Shown here: in pieces, positions 30,905 through 36,850 of the stretch
How positions within the stretch are numbered: the first letter of the stretch is position 1
Layout: the number at the start of each line of letters is the position of its first letter
Source of the DNA: Trichococcus flocculiformis
GTDB taxonomy: Bacteria > Bacillota > Bacilli > Lactobacillales > Aerococcaceae
DNA: 36,850 bases
Direction: 5' to 3'
Assembly: GCF_900113645.1 (NCBI RefSeq)
Contig: NZ_FOQC01000019.1
Span: 1 to 36,850, forward strand
Notes under the pieces: generated by a model
Databases searched by the model: none
What the model was told of the DNA's origin: nothing
The model's input: the letters and a program-made list of their open reading frames with translations, nothing else
Translations under genes and position numbers: made by a program

Positions 30905-30937
30905 GATAAAGGATTATTTGTAACTCCACACTTCCCC

Positions 30938-31053
30938 AAAAAAAACAGGCCAGGACTTTTGGGTCCTAACCTGCAGTTTGTCTCCTGACAAAGCTATAAT
31001 TGATAAATCAAAAAACAGTCTGGGGCCGGATTCGGACTCCGGTCCCAGACTTT
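30938..31053 (-). terminator. Two successive terminator-like hairpins with T-runs on the minus strand
   Basis: CAGG-AGGAC...GGTCCT-CCTG (30947-30974) preceded by A8, and AGTCTGGG-CCGGA...TCCGG-CCCAGACT (31017-31053) preceded by A6. On the minus strand each ends in a T-run; the second also has TTTT on the plus strand. No gene within 700 bases on the right feeds them, so they may end an unseen minus-strand RNA or be relics. Confidence 0.6.
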
Positions 31054-31757
31054 TCGCAGTTGTTTTGTTCCTTCAGCGTCTTTTCCGTCCAACCCATCAG
31101 CCTGAACCTAAAATGTAGCGAAGAATTCATATTCGTTCATTATAGCGAAGCGAAGTTATGTATTGCGATCAAATGATTAAAATGAGATGGGGTAATGCGG
31201 GGAGGATTTCAGCTACGGGATAGGCAGAAAAGAAACTTCAGACTGCTCCATTAGTGATTGATTGATATAAACCTACCTCCAGCGATTGCTTAAAATGTGT
31301 TCTACAATTGGCTGTGCACCATTGCCATTTAAACAAAAGTTGTTTACCTTAGTAAGAGCTCTCTTACTAAGATTAGTATAGCACCACTGCGTAATCTTTT
31401 CTATCTGTTTTTTAATGTCCAAAAAACAAGAAAATGCCAGCCAATATTGAACGATATGAAATTACAGGTGTCTCTAAACCTTGTCAATTCAATAAAATAA
31501 AATTAGTTTGTCTGAATTACTTACTTTTAACCCCTAGGAACACCGTCCATTATATTAACCAATCAGCCGAAAAGCATACAACATAATTATACTAAAGGGT
31601 CAGAAAATACAAAATTGTTTTTCGCTGAGTGGCCCGCTTTGTATAGTCATGTTGAATTTTTTTGAGGGAATATTCAGAAACTTGACACAAGATCACTCCA
31701 AAAGATGAGCCCCTTGAAATGCTCGAACTATAGTTCCTTGATGAATGACTTCCGTAA
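31054..31757. other. Intergenic region without a convincing gene
   Basis: About 700 bases, AT-rich. The clearest feature is a 24-bp near-perfect dyad at 31348-31371 (CTTAGTAAGAG, two centre bases, then its complement), which could be an operator or part of a relic. A minus-strand open stretch through it ends VNNFCLNGNGAQPIVEHIL, reminiscent of the tail of some sugar-epimerase or glycosyltransferase proteins, but it has no start and no longer match. Nothing else was identified. Confidence 0.5.
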
Positions 31758-31758
31758 A

Positions 31759-31816
31759 ATAAAACCAGCCGCAGCGACTCCCGTAATGCAATCGGGTGCC
31801 GCTGCGGCTGGTTTTT
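31759..31816. terminator. Terminator of guaC (bidirectional)
   Basis: AAAACCAGCCGCAGCG pairs with CGCTGCGGCTGGTTTTT. T-runs occur on both strands and the structure starts 6 bases after the guaC stop codon. Confidence 0.9.
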
Positions 31817-31821
31817 GTTGA

Positions 31822-32853
31822 TTAAAGGATCGTATCGCCTTCGCCATATGAGCTGCGGCCAGCTTCGATGATGCCTTGGTTGCTGTCGCCGTTGTAGATG
31901 GAGTTTTTGACCAATACATAATCACACTTACGGATAGCAGAAATATCTCTTCCGCCCGCATAGGAGATCGAGGATTGCAGATCTTCGCGCATTTCGTTCA
32001 ACGTGTCTGCGATCGTGCCGCGGTAAGGCGTCAAAATCTTTTTGCCTTCCACGTTTTTGCGTTGGCCTTTTTGGTATTCGGACGCACTACCGAAGTACTC
32101 TTTGTACAAGCCGCCGTTGATTTCCTTCGTTTCGCCCGGTGACTCGTCGTGTCCAGCCAATAATGAGCCGACCATGACCATTGTTGCACCAAAACGGATC
32201 GATTTAGCGATATCTCCGTTTGTACGCACGCCGCCATCAGCGATGATCGGTTTGCTTGCAGCTTTCGCACACCAGCTTACCGCCGCCAATTGCCAGCCGC
32301 CTGTACCGAAACCAGTCTTGATTTTGGTTGTGCAAACTTTACCAGGTCCGATTCCCACTTTTGTCGCATCGGCTCCGGCATTTTCCAATTCACGGACGCC
32401 TTCAGGAGTACCCACGTTACCGGCAATCAGGAATGTTTCCGGCATCACAGCTTTAACGTGTTTGATCATACGGATGACTTCATCGGAATGACCATGCGCC
32501 ACGTCGATCGTTGTATATTCAGGAACGGCTTTTTTTGCCGCCAATTCATTCACAAAATCAAATTCTGCCGCTTTGATCCCCAAACTGATCGAAGCAAACA
32601 AACCTTTTTCCTGCATCTTTTGGATGAACGGCAAACGGCTCGCCTCATCAAAACGATGCATGATGTAAAAATAACCTTCCCGCGCTAATTTTTCAGCAAG
32701 TTCTTCATCCAGAATCGTCTGCATATTCGCAGGCACCACCGGCAATTTGAACGTACGGCCACCAAGCGCGACAGTCGTATCGCATTCGGAACGGCTTTGC
32801 ACAACGCTCTTATTCGGAATTAATTGTACATCTTCATAATCAAAAATTTTCAT
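31822..32853 (-). CDS. guaC: GMP reductase
   Basis: GMP reductase converts GMP to IMP with NADPH, returning guanine nucleotides to the purine pool. The 343-residue protein has the IMPDH/GMPR barrel signatures: [20 protein letters not shown] at the start, [28 protein letters not shown] (active-site cysteine in the catalytic loop), and [19 protein letters not shown]. It lacks the CBS insert of IMP dehydrogenase. An in-frame ATG 27 bases upstream exists, but AGAGGGAAAT precedes the ATG at 32853, and proteins of this family begin [13 protein letters not shown]. It is monocistronic with a strong terminator. Confidence 0.95.
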   Translation of the reverse strand: MKIFDYEDVQLIPNKSVVQSRSECDTTVALGGRTFKLPVVPANMQTILDEELAEKLAREGYFYIMHRFDEASRLPFIQKMQEKGLFASISLGIKAAEFDFVNELAAKKAVPEYTTIDVAHGHSDEVIRMIKHVKAVMPETFLIAGNVGTPEGVRELENAGADATKVGIGPGKVCTTKIKTGFGTGGWQLAAVSWCAKAASKPIIADGGVRTNGDIAKSIRFGATMVMVGSLLAGHDESPGETKEINGGLYKEYFGSASEYQKGQRKNVEGKKILTPYRGTIADTLNEMREDLQSSISYAGGRDISAIRKCDYVLVKNSIYNGDSNQGIIEAGRSSYGEGDTIL

Positions 32854-33226
32854 TTCTATTTCCCTCTTTCTGTTTGGCATTGCTCACCACAGGCTTATTG
32901 AACCTTTAACGAACAACATCTCAGTTATGTCTTGATCAGAACTGCATAATCTGAATATTTATATTCTGTCAAAATTCAATTTAAATCCTTCAAGGTAATG
33001 GATATATCACTACGCATAGTGTTGTTAGAACGCGTATAATCAAGGCATGAGAAACACAAAGATATTCACTTTACCTTGAACACGTTGAGTTAACACTGGC
33101 CACAATGAAATATACATTTAGGTACTGATGGAAACTGGACCATTTTGCGAAGTATATTAGTAGAACCAAATGATACTACAATTCCAAAATACATCAGCTA
33201 TTTACGCGAAAAGGAGATGAAAAACA
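32854..33226. other. Divergent intergenic region between guaC and the solo tnpB
   Basis: On the minus strand a consensus TTGACA (32972-32967) is a candidate -35 for guaC, and next to it lies a small palindrome, GAATATTTATATTC (32953-32966), possibly an operator; the -10 is weak. No purine riboswitch motif was recognised. The left end of the tnpB element must lie in the right half, but no clear left-end hairpin was seen; a TTCAC occurs at about 33068. Confidence 0.4.
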
Positions 33227-34372
33227 ATGAAGCTGAAGGGCATTAAAATAAAATTGCACCCTACTGAAAATCAAAAAGCGTTCATCGATAAGAACCTCTC
33301 ATTAAATCGTTTCGTCTGGAATAAACTGCTCGGGATGCAACAGGATCGATTTGAAAATGGGGGCGACTATGTAAATGCTTATGGCATGCACTATTTGATG
33401 AAAGCCCTCAAAATCGAATTTCCATTCCTGAAAGAAGCCGAAAGCACCAGCCTTGAGTACACGTCAGATGATCTGGATGACGCATTTACCCGTTTTTTCA
33501 CGAAACAAAATAATCACCCTCGCTTCAAATCACGCAAACACCCAAAGAACACTTACAAGTCGAAATGCATCAACCACAACATAATGATCGTCGACACACA
33601 TTACCTCAAGTTGCCGAAACTTGGTTTGGTAAAGTTCTTTGGCGGACATCGCATCCAAGATAAAATTAAAAGCGCCACAATTCGCAGAGAATTAAACGGG
33701 TCCTATACAGCAACCATCCACGTCGAACACGAGCCCAAGGTATTCGAAAAGACCGGAAATGTGATTGGAATTGATTTAGGCCTTACTGATCTGGTCATCC
33801 AGTCGGACGGATTCAAACTCAAAAACAAACAGTTTGAACGTTCTCTAGCGAAGAATAGACGACAGTGGGAACGAAAGTTTGCTCGTCGTCACACTCAGGC
33901 ACTCGCTAAAATCGAAGAAGCAAAAGCTCAGGGAATCGATCTTAAACTTTCGGACTTCAAGAATTTGCACAAAGCCAAGGAACATATTGCCCGTATCAGC
34001 AAAAAAATTGCGAACCAACGGGCAAATTATCTGCAACAGTATACAACCAGTTTGGTTCGGAGATTCGATCTCATAGCAATGGAAAATCTGTCAACCAAAA
34101 AACTTATGCAGAATCATCATTTGGCACGCTCTATTGCCGATGCTTCTTGGGCGAAAATCAAGTCCATGCTAACTTATAAATGTGATTGGTACGGGAAAGA
34201 ACTTATTTTGGTGGATGCTCGCTACACAAGCCAAATTTGTTCCCATTGTGGAGAAAACACCGGTAAAAAACCACTTCATATTCGTAGGTTTGACTGCCCA
34301 CATTGTCATTCTGTAGGTATTGATAGAGATGTCAATGCAGCAAACAACATTCTGAACAAAGCGTTGGCTTAA
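33227..34372 (+). CDS. tnpB: Solo TnpB RNA-guided nuclease (IS605 family, no tnpA partner)
   Basis: A 381-residue TnpB with all RuvC residues in place: D183 (GIDLGLTDL), E286 (IAMENLS), D368 (GIDRDVNAANNIL), and zinc cysteines C338, C341, C357, C360. It differs widely from the TnpB at 8075 although the plan is the same, so it is a separate lineage. No TnpA gene is nearby, so this is an IS1341-like solo unit, movable only in trans, or a host-adapted TnpB. AAAGGAG precedes the start. A right-end segment with GTTCCCAGAAGCTCGG follows at 34459. Confidence 0.92.
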   Translation: MKLKGIKIKLHPTENQKAFIDKNLSLNRFVWNKLLGMQQDRFENGGDYVNAYGMHYLMKALKIEFPFLKEAESTSLEYTSDDLDDAFTRFFTKQNNHPRFKSRKHPKNTYKSKCINHNIMIVDTHYLKLPKLGLVKFFGGHRIQDKIKSATIRRELNGSYTATIHVEHEPKVFEKTGNVIGIDLGLTDLVIQSDGFKLKNKQFERSLAKNRRQWERKFARRHTQALAKIEEAKAQGIDLKLSDFKNLHKAKEHIARISKKIANQRANYLQQYTTSLVRRFDLIAMENLSTKKLMQNHHLARSIADASWAKIKSMLTYKCDWYGKELILVDARYTSQICSHCGENTGKKPLHIRRFDCPHCHSVGIDRDVNAANNILNKALA

Positions 34373-34496
34373 CGTTAAAAGCAAAAGTTAGGAATGAGCT
34401 TTGGTTAAAAGTCGTAACCTCTGTCGGTTTGAAAATATTCAAACTGATAAGTCAGCGATGTTCCCAGAAGCTCGGGCATTCATTGACGAGTAGTTC
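34373..34496 (+). ncRNA. Predicted right-end/omega RNA scaffold of the solo TnpB
   Basis: After the tnpB stop, a GGTTTGAAAA/ATTCAAACTG-type stem is followed by GATGTTCCCAGAAGCTCGGG and CGAGTAGTTC, close to the right end of the complete element at 9260-9304. The last hairpin is weaker here (CTCG...CGAG), and the terminal pentamer reads TTCCC instead of TTCAC. A guide would start near 34497-34500. Confidence 0.5.
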
Positions 34497-34705
34497 CCGT
34501 TAGTGCACAATTCCATTTAGGAATCACTTTACCCAGATAAAGACACAAAAACAAAAAATATTCTCTATCGTAAAGTCCCAATAGTAAGTTACACTACTGC
34601 CCCACGTTTGTCAAAGATTAATTAGTGATGAAAATTTCGGATTTCTTATCATCGCCACGAAAGGCCGAGAAATGGCGCATCCCAGCAAAGTTCGGTGCAT
34701 CCCCA

Positions 34706-35578
34706 TCAACGATAAAAAGACAACAGTTCCTGGAGCGGTCCGCGATCACGGAAATCCTTAAGATTGACGACATGGAACGGATGCGCCACAGCGAAACCCC
34801 GGATCGGAATCTCCTTCAGCTTCCCCTCCACCAGCTCCTTTTCGACCGAGATCCGGTAGAGGAAGGCGATGCCTCGGTTCTCCGCCACCAACTGCTTGAT
34901 CGGGCCGATGCCGCCGACGACGGTCGCCCGCCCGAAACTGCTGAGGTTCGCACCCTCTTTCAGGAGAGCATTTTCCAAAATCCGTCGCGAACCGGAGCCT
35001 TCCTCGCGGACAAAGAGGTGCTCACTGAACAGCGCCGCCAACTCCTGCTCGCTGCGCCACAACGGGCTGGCGGCCGCGCAGACGCCGATAAACGGCTCAT
35101 CGGACAGCTTTGCGAAGCCGAGTTGGCTCTGGTTGAACTCGCCTTCGATGAGTGCAAAATCGATTTTCCCTTTCTGGATCAAGCCGGTAAGCGTGGCTGT
35201 ATTGTCGACGATCATCGATAAATGATGGCGCGGATGCTGCTCCAAGTAGTGCCCAATCAGTCCCGGCATGACATATTCGCCGATTGTCAGTGTCGCCCCG
35301 AAAGACAGCGTCGGCGCATCGTCTTGCTGTAGCAGATGTGTGCGGATCCTCTCCACATCGCGGTTCAGCAGCGAGAGTTGTTCCTCCAGATAGCGCCCCT
35401 TTTCAGTGACCAGCAGCTGCTTGCCTTCATAGCGGAACAGCTGGACGCCCAGCTCCTCCTGCAGATGCTGGATGTGCTGGGTCACGGCAGGTTGGGTGAT
35501 ATTCAATTTCTTGGCGGCTTTCGTGTAGCTGCCCTCATCAATCAGCGTGAGAAATGTTTTATAGCGGTTATCCAGCAT
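34706..35578 (-). CDS. LysR family transcriptional regulator
   Basis: A 290-residue LysR-type regulator. The N-terminal helix-turn-helix (FLTLIDEGSYTKAAKKLNIT, QPAVTQHIQHLQEELGVQLF) is standard. The effector domain from about residue 90 (LSFGATLTIGEYVMPGLIGH) is of the CysB/CysL/YeiE type, with FVREEGSGSR as the usual ligand-loop motif. It is divergent from the YeiH-type transporter gene, and regulators in this position commonly control the transporter and themselves; the ligand may be an anion such as sulfite or sulfate (inference). AGGAGG lies 9 bases before the ATG. Confidence 0.92.
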   Translation of the reverse strand: MLDNRYKTFLTLIDEGSYTKAAKKLNITQPAVTQHIQHLQEELGVQLFRYEGKQLLVTEKGRYLEEQLSLLNRDVERIRTHLLQQDDAPTLSFGATLTIGEYVMPGLIGHYLEQHPRHHLSMIVDNTATLTGLIQKGKIDFALIEGEFNQSQLGFAKLSDEPFIGVCAAASPLWRSEQELAALFSEHLFVREEGSGSRRILENALLKEGANLSSFGRATVVGGIGPIKQLVAENRGIAFLYRISVEKELVEGKLKEIPIRGFAVAHPFHVVNLKDFRDRGPLQELLSFYR

Positions 35579-35610
35579 ATTTGGCGCCTCCTATTAATTT
35601 TGCTTATACC

Positions 35611-35657
35611 TGCATAATAAATCATTATTTTTATTTATGCAAAAAGTCGGGTAAAAT
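35611..35657 (+). promoter_or_regulatory. Divergent LysR-type operator and yeiH promoter region
   Basis: An interrupted dyad TGCATAATAAA...TTTATTTATGCA (35611-35641; one-base gap in one arm) contains T-N11-A-type LysR boxes. TAAAAT at 35652-35657 is a possible -10 for the transporter gene. The dyad lies between the two divergent starts, as expected for the adjacent LysR protein. Confidence 0.6.
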
Positions 35658-35698
35658 AGATTACTGTAATGCAACATTTAGGGAGGATTTAGACACTC

Positions 35699-36769
35699 AT
35701 GAAAATAAATACACTCAAGAAAGAACTCGATGGGGTACTGCCCGGCCTCGCCGCCAGCATCGCCATCTCATTGGTCAGCCAATTCTTCGCCCGCTTCCTG
35801 CCAACGCTCGGCGCCGCTTTGATCGCCATTTTGTTGGGGATGCTGCTGGGCAACACGTTCCTGAACCGGCCGGAACTGGGCTCAGGCACGAAGTTTTCCG
35901 AGAAACGGCTCTTGGAATACGCCATCGTCCTGAACGGGCTGATTTTGGATTTCCAAGTACTGAAGTCAGCAGGGATCAAAGGCTTCGTCTTTATTGTGCT
36001 GCAGATGTCCCTGACGATTTTCGTTACCTACAATCTCGGCAAATACTTCGGCTTCGGTAAACGCTTCGCTCTGCTGATGGGCGCCGGCAACGCAGTCTGC
36101 GGCTCCTCAGCCATCGGGACCGTCTCTCCGATTGTCAAAGCCGACAACAAAGACAAAGGCATCTCGATTACCATCGTCAACCTGACCGGCACCGCGCTGA
36201 TGATCCTGCTGCCGGTCCTGGGCTCCATTCTGTACGGCAGCGACACGCTCCGGACATCGGCCCTGATTGGTGGAACTGTCCAATCCGTCGGCCAAGTTGT
36301 CGCCGCCGCCAAACTTGTCAATGACGACGTCGTCACCTTGGCGACCGTCTTCAAACTGATGCGCGTACTCCTGATCATCGGCGTCGCCGTCTTGTACGGG
36401 CGTATGAACATGAATGAAGGAGAATCTTTGTTCACACGCAAAAAGCGCGCGGTGGGTGCTAAAGGTGAAGCATCTGACGGAGCAGGAGCGTCCGCCAGTC
36501 CAGCCGTCTCCTACGGCGTGCCGTGGTTCCTGACCGGATTCGTTGTCTTCTTCCTGATCCGCAGCTTTATCGGCGTTCCCGATGGCGTCTTGGTCGCCTC
36601 AAAAACGATCAGCACCCAATTCGAAGTCGCCGCCCTCGCCGCGATCGGCATGCGCGTAAAATTCGCCGACATCATCAAAGAAGGCCCCAAAGCCATGCTG
36701 TATGGGTTGACTGTTGGTGCTGCGCAAGTCGTTATGGCTGTGGTGCTGATACGTGTGTTTTTCGGATAA
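35699..36769 (+). CDS. YeiH family putative sulfate/anion exporter
   Basis: A 356-residue integral membrane protein of the YeiH/UPF0324 family with about ten hydrophobic segments. Family motifs seen: ALIAILLGMLLGN, KFSEKRLLEYAIVLNGLILD, LLMGAGNAVCGSSAIGTVSP, and GGTVQSVGQVVAAA. A hydrophilic loop (residues about 240-275, FTRKKRAVGAKGEASDGA) interrupts before the last helices. The family is annotated as sulfate exporter on limited evidence; the substrate is uncertain. GGAGG is about 12 bases before the ATG, a long spacing. It is regulated by the divergent LysR gene, and a terminator follows the stop codon. Confidence 0.92.
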   Translation: MKINTLKKELDGVLPGLAASIAISLVSQFFARFLPTLGAALIAILLGMLLGNTFLNRPELGSGTKFSEKRLLEYAIVLNGLILDFQVLKSAGIKGFVFIVLQMSLTIFVTYNLGKYFGFGKRFALLMGAGNAVCGSSAIGTVSPIVKADNKDKGISITIVNLTGTALMILLPVLGSILYGSDTLRTSALIGGTVQSVGQVVAAAKLVNDDVVTLATVFKLMRVLLIIGVAVLYGRMNMNEGESLFTRKKRAVGAKGEASDGAGASASPAVSYGVPWFLTGFVVFFLIRSFIGVPDGVLVASKTISTQFEVAALAAIGMRVKFADIIKEGPKAMLYGLTVGAAQVVMAVVLIRVFFG

Positions 36770-36776
36770 CTGCAAC

Positions 36777-36814
36777 AAAAAGCATCGGTTCCTGTGGGAG
36801 CCGATGCTTTTTTC
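36777..36814 (+). terminator. Terminator of the YeiH family gene
   Basis: AAAAAGCATCGG-TTCC pairs with GGAG-CCGATGCTTTTTT around a TGTG loop. Confidence 0.92.
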
Positions 36815-36819
36815 TTTGC

Positions 36820-36850
36820 TATCGCGCGATCTGTCGGGTGTTTTGCGGTT
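36820..36850. repeat. Start of an inverted copy of the 104-bp repeat (cut by window edge)
   Basis: ATCTGTCGGGTGTTTTGCGG reads, on the other strand, as CCGCAAAACACCCGACAGAT. This matches the CCGAAAA...AAAACACCTGACAGAT start of the 104-bp unit at 30701-30726. Only about 25 bases are available before the window ends. Confidence 0.5.

Noticed and set aside
31262-31475. Minus-strand gene relic ending KVNNFCLNGNGAQPIVEHIL, like the tail of a sugar epimerase or glycosyltransferase.
   Set aside because: The open stretch has no start codon, is only about 65 codons long, shows no second matching motif, and passes through a palindrome. Kept only as a remark in the intergenic entry.
32881-33000. Purine riboswitch upstream of guaC.
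   Set aside because: The conserved purine-riboswitch loops and P1 stem could not be found; only a promoter-like TTGACA and a small palindrome are present.

Overview
The window looks like chromosomal DNA of a low-to-moderate GC Firmicute. The flavodoxin, M29 PepS aminopeptidase, CoA-disulfide-reductase/rhodanese/TusA/DsrE fusion and S. aureus-like cap genes point to Lactobacillales, perhaps Carnobacteriaceae (Trichococcus-like). This placement is inference from gene content, not a measured phylogeny.

Layout. (1) 1-106: start of a truncated transposase-like gene. (2) 294-6282, minus strand: a compact six-gene capsule operon transcribed capM-capN-capL-capE-capF-capG, making UDP-FucNAc sugars and starting the polysaccharide. 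(3) 7509-9304: a complete IS200/IS605 element (tnpA and tnpB, divergent) that has split the start codon of a yhcH gene. (4) 9857-17276: an accessory stretch with two direct-repeat uvsE-type DNA repair genes (each apparently fused to a YbgA/DUF1722-like tail). They bracket a Gfo/Idh oxidoreductase, a MazE-like/Doc toxin-antitoxin pair with a large palindromic operator, and a lone P-loop ATPase; a VbhA-like/Fic pair follows. (5) 17957-20461: a four-domain persulfide-handling fusion whose promoter carries a CsoR/CstR-type operator. (6) 20585-29905: NERD protein, flavodoxin, coiled-coil protein, a two-gene abortive-infection-like module (DUF6577 wHTH regulator plus putAbiC-like membrane protein) and PepS, separated by long hairpin-rich repeat arrays. 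(7) 30023-36769: small membrane protein, tRNA-Arg(CCT), guaC, a solo TnpB, and a divergent LysR/YeiH pair.

The most striking structure is not a gene. Gene-free gaps throughout the window are filled with CTCCG...CGGAG hairpins spaced about 50 bp apart. At four loci these are organised into a higher-order tandem repeat of exactly 189 bp (four hairpins per unit), in both orientations. A second hairpin family (GTCGGCTG...CAGTCGAC) fills 17405-17890 and a 104-bp tandem repeat lies at 30697-30904. The second notable candidate is the DUF6577/putAbiC-like operon at 24966-27020, which pairs an AbiEi-like regulator with a membrane effector instead of the usual nucleotidyltransferase.

All homology statements come from recognising motifs by eye; no database search was run.
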